Of a DNA stretch of 64,000 nucleotides, positions 46,578 to 57,575 are shown in pieces. The DNA is taken from assembly GCF_000203815.1 (NCBI RefSeq), contig NW_004457729.1, forward strand, positions 2,294,674 to 2,358,673, read 5' to 3'. Source of the DNA: Cavenderia fasciculata. Lineage: Eukaryota; Evosea; Eumycetozoa; Acytosteliales; Cavenderiaceae. The position numbers and the translations under genes were made by a program. The stretch's first letter is position 1. Each line of letters starts with the position of its first letter. Under the pieces are notes generated by a model, which saw only the letters and a list, made by a program, of their open reading frames with translations, did not search any database and was not told where the DNA came from.

Positions 46578-48029
46578 ATGGATAGACAAGATATATCATC
46601 ATTTATTGGAGGAACAGATCTAGCAGCTGCACCAATCCCAACCGTTATATTCAATCTACCAAAAGAACATGAACTACGTTTTGAAGTTGAACATGGTGAA
46701 ACTGCTCTCATAAAGGTACCTACTATCAATCAATCAATGAATGTAGTAATAGGTTATTATTGTCAACTATACTAATTAACATTTCCTTTTCTCTTTCTAT
46801 TTAAGTTGATTGAAGGAAATGCAGAATACTTTGGTACAGAGTTATTATTAAATAGAGAATATAAATTGACAGGATGTAAAGGAGCAGTGTTTACATGGAA
46901 TTCATGCAAGTTGGAAGTATCACAATCGACAAAGGCATATATTGCAAATGAGACTCCAATGATGCAATATGCTCGTGTACACAAGATCATGGATGATATT
47001 CGTATTTCATGTCTTTCGAATCGCGAGTCTGGTCCCAAAGTGATCATTGTCGGACCGACCGACGTTGGAAAGAGTTCAATCTCCAAGATTCTATTGGGAT
47101 ACTCTACACGTCTAGGTTATGCACCGACATTTGTCGATCTCGATCCCGGACAAGGATCAATCACCATACCAGGTGCTGTTTGTGCATCACTTGTAGACAA
47201 ACCCGTCGATATTGAAGACGGACTCACAAACTCTCTACCATTTGTTCAATACTATGGACACACCTCACTCGATGCCAACCCAACACTCTTTAAAGCGTTG
47301 GTGTCAAGTCTGGCGACTTCAATCGAAAAGCGTATGGAAACCAACGAACAAGCAAGAGTGTCGGGTGTCATTATCAATACTTGTGGTTGGATTGATGGTC
47401 TAGGTTATGAGATCCTCATCGATTCTATCGATATTTTCAAAGCAAATCTTATCGTTGTCATGGATAATGATAAATTGTACAGTGAATTAAATAAAAAGTA
47501 TACAGGTGCCATTAAAGTTATTAAATTACCAAAATCTGGTGGTGTAAGTAAAATAGAAAAGAAAAGAAAAAGAAATATATATTAATTTATTTGTTTTTTG
47601 GTTTTTTAGGTTTATCTTAGATCACCAATATTTAGAAAGAAAACAAGAATGTCAAAGATTAGAGAATATTTTTATGGTATATCAGGTGATTTATGTCCAC
47701 ATTTTACTATTTTGGATTTCAAAGATATAGTTGTTTTAAAAACAGGTGGTGGTCCAGCAGCTCCATCTTCAGCACTACCAATTGGTGCTCAATCAGTGAT
47801 TGATCCACTTCAATTACAAGAAGTTACACCATCGACCGATATGATCCATTCAATCCTCGCAGTTTCCTATACCAAATCAAAACAAAGTATTTTAAAGAGT
47901 AATATTGCCGGATTTTTATATGTCACTGAGGTCAACCTTGAAACTAAAAAAATGACCGTATTGGCTCCTTGTCCAGGTTTAATCCCTTCAAAATTCTTAT
48001 TAATGGGTACATTAAAATGGTTAGAATAA
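46578..48029 (+). CDS. clp1: Clp1, mRNA 3'-end/tRNA-processing polynucleotide kinase
   Basis: Three exons (46578-46715, 46806-47543, 47610-48029) join in phase 0 to 431 residues, the usual length. Seen are the N-terminal beta domain (ELRFEVEHGETALIK; LIEGNAEYFGTELLLN), the Walker A loop GPTDVGKSS (about 129-137), the FVDLDPGQGSITIPG motif unique to the family, GVIINTCGWIDG, and the C-terminal domain (MTVLAPCPGLIPSKFLLMG). Clp1 phosphorylates RNA 5'-hydroxyl ends and is part of cleavage factor II, acting in pre-mRNA 3' processing and in tRNA splicing. Yeast Clp1 is inactive as a kinase; here the Walker A Lys and Ser and the D-x-D-x-G-Q loop are intact, so binding of ATP and possibly catalysis are expected. 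Confidence 0.95.
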
Positions 48030-48084
48030 AAAATAATAAAAAATAATAATAAAGAATAAGAACATTAAAAATACAAATAATAAT

Positions 48085-49752
48085 TTATTTATTTAAAAAT
48101 CCAATTTGATTATTTTCATTATCAAATAATACATAATTATCTATAAATAATAAAAAAAGAGAGAGAATAAATATTAATATATAAATGGTTCAAGGTAATA
48201 TATTATATTTTAAAATATATACTTTTCATAAATGATAGACCAATTAAATTTTCATGATTTGGTGAACGAATAAAAGAAGTACAATGAATATTACTTTGAA
48301 TCTTTGCAGTATAGATTTCAGGTGGAACCGATAATCTTGCTCCTCCACTAAATAAAATATTCAATACTGGTAATCTTTGAACAAATAATGGATTTTTAAA
48401 TACAAAACACTAATATTAAAAAAAAGAGAGAGAATGAGTTAATAAATGAATTATAATAATATAAATATATATAATATTTTTGTTGTTCTTTTATATATTT
48501 ACATTATTAATTAAACCAGAACATTCAGTTGGAGATTTTGAACAATATAGAGAAACCATTTGAACAATTGAATAATAAATTTCAGTTGTAAAATAAGAGA
48601 TACCAGTACCGCTATCAAGAATGGTTGGATTGATATTAGATTGCAATTGAACAGGTTTGGAAGATGAAAAGGTGTTGATTGGGAATGCATCAAATGATAT
48701 ACTATCGATATTGACTACATATTCTCTATAGATGGTTTCATTGATTGGTGTAAAACTAAAAGTCTCACCTGCATTTACTACAGGTTTACCAACTGTAAAT
48801 ATACCATTATAATTATTCTCTAATTTCAATCCAAATACATTACTAATACCTGTTGATCTTGAAATAGAATCTATTAAATTTGGTGGGCATGTTGGACACT
48901 AAAAAAAATAAATAAATATAAATATAAATGTCTATGATTTCTTTTCTTTCTTGACTTTTCATTTACATACAGATCTACCAATTCCCATTATACCAAATCT
49001 CATATTTTGAATTTTAGCACCATAATCACTAATGATACCACCTACTATTACCTTTATAGCTCTATTTCCAACATTTAAAACATCTTGAGTCACTTCGGCA
49101 ATGTATTTAGTTCCATCGGAATAGGCAAATGGTGAATAACAACGATCGTTGTTTTGACCCATATTACATGGATCATTTATACGAGAAATCGATTTACAAT
49201 CATTACTTGCACAATGAATAGGTGTAGAGTATTGTGATGGTTCATAAAATGGTTTATTCAATGAACATGATTGACATCCTTGTTTTGGTATAATCAACTA
49301 ATAAGAATTTAAATAAATTAGAAACTATTTTATAAAAGTATCAATAGTACACATACATATGATGAACCAGTATCAATTAATACATTAATTTCAGTATTAC
49401 CAATTCTAATTGGAGTAATCATTCCAAAAAAGTTTCCAGATATATTTCTATAGGATGAAACTGGTCCATTTTGACCACCATAAATAGTATCTTTTTTAAA
49501 AAAAATAGTAAAAGTAATTAATATTAATATTTTAAAAATGATTCTTAATAATTTTAATTATTATTATTATTTATTATTATTACCAGTTGTTAATAGTGTT
49601 CCATAACCTTCTTTTGAGACTTTTGATATTGGGAATTGAAATGATTCAATATCGGAGTGTTTGGTATTACTTGTACGTGCATTTACCAATAATAATAATA
49701 ATGTTGATAATATTAATAGTATTGATAGAAAATGTAATTTTATTATACCCAT
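48085..49752 (-). CDS. Secreted pepsin-family aspartic protease
   Basis: Six exons (49584-49752, 49357-49490, 48971-49297, 48503-48898, 48223-48409, 48085-48140) join to 422 residues. A signal peptide (KLHFLSILLILSTLLLLLV) is followed by a short pro-region and the two-lobed fold. The catalytic Asp residues are about 96 (VLIDTGSSY) and about 305 (TILDSGTGISYF). The Cys-rich loop GCQSCSLNKPFYEP and the end NYVLFDNENNQIGFLNK fit the A1 family. The spacing between Asp residues (209) is close to family norms, and the lobes contain FGIMGIGRS and LIGLSFMKN. Likely extracellular or lysosomal protein breakdown. It differs from cathepsin D (CtsD) by its extra Cys pairs (CPTCPPN), resembling a second dictyostelid/ciliate subgroup. 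Confidence 0.85.
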
Positions 49753-50768
49753 CTCTCTTTCCTCTTTTTCTTTTTAAAAAAAAAACTACGTATAATTTTA
49801 AAATGAATGGAAATAGAAATAGAAATCTTTATATTTAATTGTTTACTTTTTTAAAAAAAAATAAAGGATTGTTTGATAGATATATCTAGGATTGTAAGGC
49901 ACACGCGAGTTTGCATGCTTTGTCCAGAGCAGCACCACCACTCTAGTTTTAAGTATTTTTGATACTAAAATAAGAGTTTGAAGAGAAATTATAAAAATCG
50001 TAACACCATTGTGTTTAAAGTTGGTGTGGTGGGTGTGTTTTTTAAAACTAGATTTAGAGATAATACAATGATACAATGCCCGACATTTGTTTTTTTTTTC
50101 AACAGATAATAAGAATTTATCTATCTATCTTTTTATCTGTTTAATATTACTTTCTTTCTCTTGATGAAAGTTTAAACCTTTTTTTTTTTTTTTGATAATG
50201 ATCATCATCATCATAGTTTAGTTTAGTTTGGTGGTTTAAAAACATAACATTAATGTTTTAGTTTTAGATTAGTATTTATTTATTTATACTAATCTTGTTT
50301 GATCAGATATATATCAGATAAAAGTAATGAATTGGTTTTATCCTTGAAATAGCTTCTGGTTGTCATCGCGATGAAAGCTTCAAAAAAAAAACAAAAAACA
50401 TCAAAAAAAAATAATCTTTTGTTGGAGTGAGTTGGCTTCATGTGTTGGAGAGATTGGTGATAGATAATAGTACTATTATTGAATTGTATAATAACTTGTT
50501 TCCCTTTCTTTTTCTTTGTAGCAGCAGTAGTAGTATAACGTCGACAATAGATCAACCCTCTCCTCCTCCTCCTCACCAATAAAACACATCATCTGTAGAG
50601 TATCAACAAACAAACAACAAAACAAAACAAAACATCCCTCTTTTTCTTTCTTTCATTCATTCATTCATCAATATCTATACACATCTTATATATACTTTTT
50701 ATATAAATATACATTTTCACCCATATATAACAACAACAACATAGAATAATACATACAATAATACAGAA
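49753..50768. other. Divergent promoter region, 1.0 kb
   Basis: Lies between the aspartic protease and the Rac gene. A short less AT-rich patch at 49885-49945 and a perfect 12-bp palindrome TCATCGCGATGA at 50362-50373 stand out from simple-repeat DNA. The last 200 bp are CAACAAAC/CATTCATT-rich, typical of a dictyostelid 5' UTR. The short open frames here are not supported. Confidence 0.4.
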
Positions 50769-51741
50769 ATGGTTAAAGATATCAAAGTTATGGTCGTAGG
50801 TGACATGAGTGTCGGCAAGACTTGTCTTCTCATCTCATACACTACAAACAGGTAAGTTGAAACTAGGCTAGTAAAAGATAACCTATTCTCTAATACCCTC
50901 TTTTTGGTCTCTCTAATCTTTTAGCTTTCCAGGTAATTAATTCAATAGTTAACCACATCTATTGTCGCGATAGGATATACATTTTAAAAATCATCTAAAA
51001 CTAACAACAAACTACTTTATTACTCTTTTCTTTCTTTCAAATACTTTTATATATATAGGCGATTATGTTCCAACTGTCTTTGGTATGTAATGAATATGGA
51101 TCAAATATATCAACATAGATTCTAACTTTTTTGCTATTTATTTACTCTCTCTAGATAACTATAATGCCAATGCAATTGTAAATAGTACACCTGTCAATCT
51201 TGGTTTGTGGGATACTGCAGGATCAGAAGAATATAATAGTTTTAGACCACTTAGTTATCCAGGTACCGATGTTTTCCTTATTTGTTTCAGTCTTATATCA
51301 CAACTTAGTTTTGAAAATGTTATCAAAAAAGTATGCAAAAAAAAAAGAAGAAGAAGAAGTTTAACTTTTTTCTCTCTCTCTCTCTCTTTTATTTAATCTA
51401 ATTGTTTATTTGTTTGTTTATTTTTATAGTGGTATGCAGAAATTACACAAAATATGGATGTAGTACCACCAATCATATTGGTAGGAACTAAATTGGATTT
51501 AAGATCAAAGCAAAAGATCAATGGTGAGGACCCAGTTACAGTAGAGATGGGAGAACAAATGAGAGCAGAGATTGGAGCCTTTAAATATTGTGAATGTTCT
51601 GCATTGACTCAGGATGGTTTGACAAATGTTTTTGAAGAAGCTGGTAGAGTTGTCCTCTTTCCACCTTCAAAGGAAGAATTGGCTGCCCAAAATAAGAAAG
51701 GAAAAGATGGAAAAGATCCAAAGAATTGTATTATACAATAA
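50769..51741 (+). CDS. Atypical Rac-family GTPase
   Basis: Five exons (50769-50851, 50925-50932, 51059-51082, 51155-51330, 51430-51741) join to 200 residues; exon 2 is only 8 nt and exon 3 is 24 nt, yet every junction restores the conserved Rho/Rac sequence [20 protein letters not shown]. The rest is clearly Rac: [47 protein letters not shown] and a CaaX end CIIQ for prenylation. Two key residues are changed: the P-loop reads GDMSVGKT, so the Gly12 equivalent is Met, and switch II reads DTAGSEEYN, so the Gln61 equivalent is Ser. Each change abolishes GTP hydrolysis in Ras and Rho proteins, so this is probably a constantly GTP-bound, Rnd/RhoH-like switch. It is expected to act on actin at membranes. 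No paralogue name is assigned. Confidence 0.88.
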
Positions 51742-51756
51742 TTAATTAATTAATTA

Positions 51757-51791
<35 letters not shown>

Positions 51792-51945
51792 TAACGTCGA
51801 CGATTATATGATAATATAATAATTCCAAAGTAATTATTTATTATTAAATTTTTAAAAACAAAAAAAAAAAATATATAAAAAAAAAAAAACAAAAAACAAT
51901 AATAATAATTGATTTTTATATATATTTATTTTTATTTACTCTTTT

Positions 51946-54379
51946 TTAGATTTGAAAATAATCTTCAAATTCTTTTAAAAGTTGATTTTGAGATAATTTA
52001 GTTTGAGTTTCTAGATAGAAAGCAGCCTTGTCTTTAATTTCTAAAAGTTTGGCACGATTGTCACCTGGAAGCTTTTTGTAGAGTTGGAATAGTTCACTGA
52101 GGTCATCGACATAACTAAACATGATGACATTTTCGGGATCTTGGAAAACATTCTTGTATGACTTCCAAAGTGCATCAAAGTATTGTTGCAAGAGTTGTGG
52201 GTCCGTAACGGTATTGATTTTGATTTTACTAGGTTCGTCAAAGTGACGAATACTATTGGATAGAATCTTTTTGTAGAGAACAATATGAATGGGATGGTAA
52301 GGAGCAAACAATAGGTTAAATGTTGGAATAAGTTCTTGTTGACAAGCAGTTTCACCAATTGATTCCAAAGATTCATAGACTGACAGCGGTTTGAAATGAC
52401 CCTTGCTACAAACAATGACACGACCATCAAATTGTTTTTCTGGAATTGGGTCCCAAATTTCAATCTGTTTCTCTGTCAATTCCTCTCCACATTCTGAACA
52501 AAGATAACCAAGTTTTTCATTTAAACATCTTTCACATTGACAAACAAAAGAATATTGTTTCAAATCTTTACGTCTTTGTAATTTTGGTTTTAATATATCC
52601 AAATATGATGTTGTAATTTCTTCTCCTTTTAATATATCTCTACTACTTCTATATAATATCTAAATATAAAGAAAATAGAAAATTAATAATAATCTTTGAT
52701 TGATTGTTTTTTTTTAAATTTCTTACTAGGCCATGATCATCATTATACCAAGTTGTATTTGGTAAACAAGTATGATTAATATAAGAAGCAGTTGGGTAGA
52801 TACCTCTACCAATTTCATAATGAGTAAGTGGATCGATATATTCATGAGCATTGAATAGAATTTTTGGATAAAGGTCAAATATTTCTTGTTTGGTGAATGG
52901 ATCAGACAAGTATTTTGGTCCCTTTACTGCAGCAAAAAAGTTGGTAATAGAATTGGTTGCCACTGTAAACGATTGTAATTGTTTACTTTCAATTTTTGAA
53001 ACATCTGTAGTAAGTGATGCCAAATCTTCATAACTATCATAAATAAATGGTTGTTGATTCCAAAGTTGTGGTGTCTTTTCTTTTGTTATTCTACCCAATT
53101 TATTTGCTCTTCCTGATAATAATACTCTAATCATAAATCTAAAATCTCTATAAAAAAAGAAAATTAAAAAATTAATATAATTTCTTTTTTTCTTTTCTTT
53201 TCATTTTTCTATTTACCTAGTTTGAGCATTTGGATAATGTTTTTGTAAAAATGAAATTAAAGAACATTCTTCTTGATGCATTGAAACAATGGTTGGATCT
53301 TTAATACAAATTTCACAAAGTAAATTTGTTTTACATGAATTACATTTTTCTGATTTATAATCTAATAGAATAGAAAAAATTAAATAAATATAAATATATA
53401 TTTCTTTCTATTTTTTTTTTTCTATTTTTTTTTTACATTTAATTTTTCTAAAACAAGAACCACAATTTAAATCAATTTGATCATCAGAGAGAGCACAACC
53501 AAAAGGAGCAACACGAAGAATTAATTCACCTTGTTTAATATCTCTAGTTGCCATGATACAACGACCCATGTTATCATTCCAAACCAACTCTACTGGGAAT
53601 TGTGAATATTGTTTATCGGTTTCTATTCGCTTGAGTGTATGTTGTTTGTTCTTTTCAAAGAGTTGATCCTTTTCCTTTTGTGCATGTATTTCATACTCTA
53701 GTGATTCTTGAAGGGTGGCATCTTGAATTTCCTTGGTTGCCTGTTCAAATGTTTGCTTTACCTCGCCGATTCTACCAAACAATTGAAGAGCATGAACACG
53801 TCTAAAGTATGCCTTTGCATTACTCTTGTCCAATTGTATAGCCAAATCTGCATACTTTAGTGATTCTTCAATACGATTGGTATTGAAAAATGTCAAAGAC
53901 AGATTACTTGCTGCCAACGATGCCACTTTGTTGAGTTGTGCCAAACGTTCTTGTTTCAACTCTTCCGATATGTCTGCTTGCTTTTCAACTACTTCTTGTC
54001 CATATCGATTACCAAGTTGGATGAGTTGATAATAGTATGCGTGTGCATACGTATAATGACTCTTTTGGAATCGTTCATTACCCAGACGTTTGAGTTGGTC
54101 CATTCGCTTGAGTACCGACTCGTACGTCAACAATGAGATGTCCTCTTGAACGGGTCTTGTAATGCCATCCAATTGTGTCAGGTTCATAAACGCATCCAAG
54201 CTGTTTGAATCGTCTGCTCCACCAAACTTTTGTAACAACTTTTTCGTCAACCCGCTGTCTCGTAGTTGTTGCAAATCCTCTTCAGACAATGATCCATCCT
54301 TCATTGATTGAAACAACTTCTCAATCAACTTGCTTTGTTGTGTATCAAGATTTAAATCTTTTAATTGTTCTTTATTCAT
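51946..54379 (-). CDS. TPR, SET and MYND domain protein (SMYD4-like)
   Basis: Four exons (53437-54379, 53217-53361, 52727-53147, 51946-52659) join to 740 residues. The N-terminal third holds TPR-like helices (FQKSHYTYAHAYYYQLIQLG; IEESLKYADLAIQLDKSNAK; AYFRRVHALQLFGRI). The SET part starts at MGRCIMATRDIKQGELI and resumes at YPTASYINHTCLPNTTWY, the N-H-x-C-x-P-N signature that binds S-adenosylmethionine. Between them is a MYND zinc finger (NCGSCFRKIKYYKSEKCNSC, then CEICIKDP and HQEEC). The post-SET Cys cluster VCQCERC is present, followed by CSECGEEL. This order matches SMYD-type lysine methyltransferases, closest in layout to SMYD4. Substrate unknown. The gene converges on the Rac gene, with 204 bp between stops. 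Confidence 0.87.
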
Positions 54380-54828
54380 GATTCTAAAACTTAAACTTAA
54401 ACTAAACTAATATTAAATAAATAAAAAAGAAGAAGAAGAAGAAGAATGAAAAAGTCGGGATGAAATGAATGATCATCATCAAAACCGATCGTCAGTATTT
54501 GTTTTAAAAAATTAAAATTAAAAAAGCTCAAATTCTCATTAAAAGAACTCTTAAAGATGTGTCACTTTCATTCATTCATTCATTCATTTTTTTTTATCTT
54601 CTTTATTTATAGTTATACTACTATTTAATATATATCTCTTTTTTTCGTGTATAAAAAATAAAATGAAGATTATCATCAATCGAATTCATTGAAATTCACA
54701 TCAAAAAAAAAGAGATATTTCAAAATGGGTATCCGCCCTTTCGATTTTTAAACAACATCGATGTTGCTAAACACAAAATAGAAACCCTTCTCCTCTTCTT
54801 CACCTTCTTTATTATTCTTACTACAAAT
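54380..54828. other. Divergent promoter, 0.45 kb
   Basis: Between the SMYD-like gene and the surface-protein gene. It has an AGAAGAAGAAGAAG run at 54427-54445, CATTCATTCATTCATTC near 54570 and poly-T. No ORF or RNA gene seen. Confidence 0.4.
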
Positions 54829-56568
54829 ATGAAAATAGTAATAATAATAATAATAGTTTTAGTTTTCAATAATTTTTGTTGTTTGGGACAACTAATAAAT
54901 AATTATTGGATTGGATCAACTACTGGTCAATTTAATGATTCAAGTAATTGGTCAGCTAATCGTGTACCTGCAGGTACAACTGATTATACAGTGGCAATCA
55001 ACAAGACAGATTCTCATGTCTATTGTGTCAATTATACACCAGAAACATTGGTACTATTGTTTATTGGTAATCAAGAAAATCAAAACAACATTTCATTGGT
55101 ATTGGATAATTGTTATTGGATGAGTGGTACTTTGACCATTAGTAATGGAGCTTCAATCGTTTTAAAGAGACCTAGAGTGGCTGGATACTCGGTGGATGGT
55201 GGTCTATTGAGACTAATCAATCAAGGAGCCATAATAATCTACTCTGGTCTATTTGCAAGAAACATTGAATCAAATAATGGTTTGGTTACTATTGTTCCTC
55301 CATTGTCTGATGCGTCTACTAAAATTGCTCAAATAGAGTATAGTTATTTTGATTTATTCAACCAATCTCTTTTAACTGTCAATAGTGGTACACATTTAAA
55401 TGTTGTTCGTGGCATTACAATCACTGGTAGTTCATTTGTGGCCCATCCAAATAGTACCATTGAATTTCAATCAGTTGGATTACGACCATACACATTTCGT
55501 GATGCTTCTACTCTTCAACTTGGTTCGTCCAATCTTAAATCCTATCAACTTGTCATTCAAAATCAATCTAAAATGATCATTGACAATACACCCATTAGTA
55601 TTAATAATAATATTTCCATTTCAAATCAATCAATATTGGAATTTAATTCAAATATTCAACTCTCTACAACAAATCAATTCGAATTTATTATTATAAACAA
55701 TTCAACTTTAATATTTAAAAATCATCCATTATTACAATTTAGTATTAACGGTAATAATAATAATATTACATTTATAATAACAAATGAAACTAAAATAATA
55801 TTGGAAAATTCAAAATTATTTTTAAATAATCAAATCAATCATGGTAATCAAAGTTTTCAATTAAATAATCAATTTGATTTAAATTGTAGTGGTAGTTTGA
55901 CGGACTTGATTATTGGTAATCAATCGCAATTGGGAGGTATTGGTTATTTAAATGGTGGATTTTCGAATATTATCATCCAAGATGGAGGTTCAATTGGTAG
56001 TTTAAATCAAATTACCAATCTAACAGTCACTACTAGTTTGTCAATCAATGGTCAAGTTTTACTCTATCTCACAAACTTTAATGATACTTCTATTGTTAAA
56101 GTTTTAGTTGAAGAAAATCAATTATTGGATATATCACCTACATCATCAATCACCATTTATATAAACTCTAGTTTAATTGGTCAGAAATTAATCATCTTTT
56201 CAGTCATCTCTTCTTCATCTTTATCTTCATCTTCTTCTATTGATCAACAATTACAAACATTATCAACAATGACCAATGTTTATATATTTGACCAGGATAT
56301 CTTGGATTCTACCAAATATGATCATTTTACAATCCAACGAAATAGTTTTATTCAAGATGGTCAATCATTCAATCATCTAGAATTTACTCTGTCTGACAGT
56401 GGTGATAAAAAAGATGATGAAAATTGGCCCAAATCTAGAATTCTATCTCTTGTACTCCCATTGGTTTTGGGGTCATTATTGATTACTGCTGGTGCTACTA
56501 TCACCATCCTCTATATTAAAAAACAAAGGGTAAAAACAACAACAAACAAAGATATTCCTTTACATTAA
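54829..56568 (+). CDS. Type I surface glycoprotein with G8-like beta repeats
   Basis: A single exon of 579 residues. It begins with a signal peptide (MKIVIIIIIVLVFNNFCCLG), continues with the motif NYWIGSTTGQFNDSSNWSAN then RVPAGTTDY, and ends with one membrane helix (ILSLVLPLVLGSLLITAGAT) and a short basic tail (YIKKQRVKTTTNK). The W-x-G...NW...VP pattern is common to secreted beta-helical proteins of dictyostelids. The middle is rich in Asn/Ser/Ile with many N-x-S/T sites and short repeated beta strands (LTISNGASIVLKR; ITITGSSFVAH; SISNQSILEFN), consistent with a right-handed beta helix. A role in adhesion or recognition is inferred from this layout only. It is followed closely by tRNA-derived repeats. 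Confidence 0.78.
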   Translation: MKIVIIIIIVLVFNNFCCLGQLINNYWIGSTTGQFNDSSNWSANRVPAGTTDYTVAINKTDSHVYCVNYTPETLVLLFIGNQENQNNISLVLDNCYWMSGTLTISNGASIVLKRPRVAGYSVDGGLLRLINQGAIIIYSGLFARNIESNNGLVTIVPPLSDASTKIAQIEYSYFDLFNQSLLTVNSGTHLNVVRGITITGSSFVAHPNSTIEFQSVGLRPYTFRDASTLQLGSSNLKSYQLVIQNQSKMIIDNTPISINNNISISNQSILEFNSNIQLSTTNQFEFIIINNSTLIFKNHPLLQFSINGNNNNITFIITNETKIILENSKLFLNNQINHGNQSFQLNNQFDLNCSGSLTDLIIGNQSQLGGIGYLNGGFSNIIIQDGGSIGSLNQITNLTVTTSLSINGQVLLYLTNFNDTSIVKVLVEENQLLDISPTSSITIYINSSLIGQKLIIFSVISSSSLSSSSSIDQQLQTLSTMTNVYIFDQDILDSTKYDHFTIQRNSFIQDGQSFNHLEFTLSDSGDKKDDENWPKSRILSLVLPLVLGSLLITAGATITILYIKKQRVKTTTNKDIPLH

Positions 56569-56696
56569 TATTAAATAAAATGTAATAAAATAATATTGTT
56601 TTATCAAAATTGAAACAAAAAACATCAAAGATTGCGTGTGGTATTGTTGGAAACAAACTAAAAAAACTTTGATACGAGGCAGCCACATGCAAAAAA

Positions 56697-56726
56697 ACAG
56701 CAATACAGTTGCCTTGTGCCAGGATC
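56697..56726 (-). repeat. tRNA-Phe 3'-end fragment (degenerate copy)
   Basis: The 30 bases match 56878-56907 at 28 positions (differences at the 10th and 25th). The match covers the acceptor 3' strand of tRNA-Phe, part of the T-stem and its downstream flank, then stops abruptly in unrelated sequence. No full tRNA fold is possible. Confidence 0.8.
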
Positions 56727-56890
56727 TTCTTTTTTTATACCCTGTTTTAGTGGTGTTGTCAGAAATCAATAAAAAATCGATGAAAATGTAGGGAATTGTG
56801 TCTACTACCAGAATATCATGAAAAAACTTGGATCATCGAGCAGTTTGAGAAGAGTGAAAAAAAAAAAAAAAAAAAAAACAGCAATAAAGT

Positions 56891-56964
56891 TGCCTTGTGC
56901 CGGGATCGAACCAGCGACCTTAAGATCTTCAGTCTTACGCTACTACCAACTGAGCTAACAAGGC
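56891..56964 (-). tRNA. tRNA-Phe (GAA)
   Basis: On the minus strand the acceptor arms GCCTTGT and ACAAGGC pair perfectly. The anticodon stem TAAGA/TCTTA encloses CTGAAGA, giving anticodon GAA for Phe. The T-arm GCTGG-TTCGATC-CCGGC contains the B box GGTTCGATCC. The D-arm (GCTCAGTTGGTAGTAGC) has a slightly enlarged loop and one weak pair. The discriminator is A, with no encoded CCA, as in eukaryotes. There is no intron. A long T-run (A-run on plus, 56858-56877) downstream is a Pol III terminator. Confidence 0.93.
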
Positions 56965-57053
56965 TTTTTAGATGTCCCCTTTTCCAAAAAAGGAAATTTG
57001 AGCCGAGATGTATTTTTTGACGACTTTTTGGGTTCTCCTTTTTATTAAGACTT

Positions 57054-57112
57054 TCAAGATCATCAGTTCTAAGCTACTACCAACTGACTAAAAAGGCTTT
57101 ATTTGATGTCCC
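57054..57112 (-). repeat. Degenerate tRNA-Phe 5' half plus upstream flank
   Basis: Aligned to the true gene, this copy keeps CTACTACCAACTGA and AAGGCTTT and the flank GATGTCCC, but has many changes, including a lost base in the D-stem and a mutated acceptor (GCCTTTTTAG). The anticodon and T-arm are absent or unrecognisable. Confidence 0.75.
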
Positions 57113-57234
57113 AAATCGCAAATTTGGAAATTTTAACCCTGATTGCATTTTTTTTCTATTACCGTAAGAATTGTGCTCCACCCTGTACAGGTAGATTTAA
57201 AATGATATGCCTTTCGAATTTGGACATCAAAAAA

Positions 57235-57256
57235 GCCTTGTTAGCTCAGTTGGTGG
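57235..57256 (+). repeat. tRNA-Phe 5' end fragment, opposite strand
   Basis: GCCTTGTTAGCTCAGTTGGT is identical to the first 20 bases of the tRNA-Phe gene but on the plus strand. The sequence just upstream, GGACATCAAA, matches the GATGTCC flank of the other copies. It ends in the D-loop and continues into unrelated AT-rich DNA. Confidence 0.85.
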
Positions 57257-57409
57257 AATTAATTTGGGTAAACACAATTAACAACATTGTAAGAGAAAAC
57301 TTTTTCCACACCAAAAAAATTAAATTGGTTTCCACACTAAAATATAATTTTATAATGGTTTATTTTTATATCCTATACATATCTTTTTTTTTTTTTGGGA
57401 ACATTGAGT

Positions 57410-57429
57410 GCCTTGTTAGGTCAGTTGGA
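57410..57429 (+). repeat. tRNA-Phe 5' end fragment with changes
   Basis: GCCTTGTTAGGTCAGTTGGA matches the tRNA-Phe 5' end in 18 of 20 positions. The following bases do not form an anticodon arm of tRNA-Phe. Confidence 0.7.
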
Positions 57430-57555
57430 TAAGAGTATAACAAGGGGAAGGTTATGTCCCAATAAAAAAAAATATTGGAATTTTGAACCCATTTCCAGTT
57501 TACTATCTATTTATTGAAGTTTTACTGAGACAGATTGTTTTGGTACATCCGTTTC

Positions 57556-57575
57556 GCTTTGTTAGCTCAGTTGGT
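57556..57575 (+). repeat. tRNA-Phe 5' end fragment with one change
   Basis: GCTTTGTTAGCTCAGTTGGT matches the tRNA-Phe start at 19 of 20 positions. The next bases GTTATCTTAAGACTTAAACC keep a stem-like TCTTAAGA piece but no T-arm. Confidence 0.7.
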
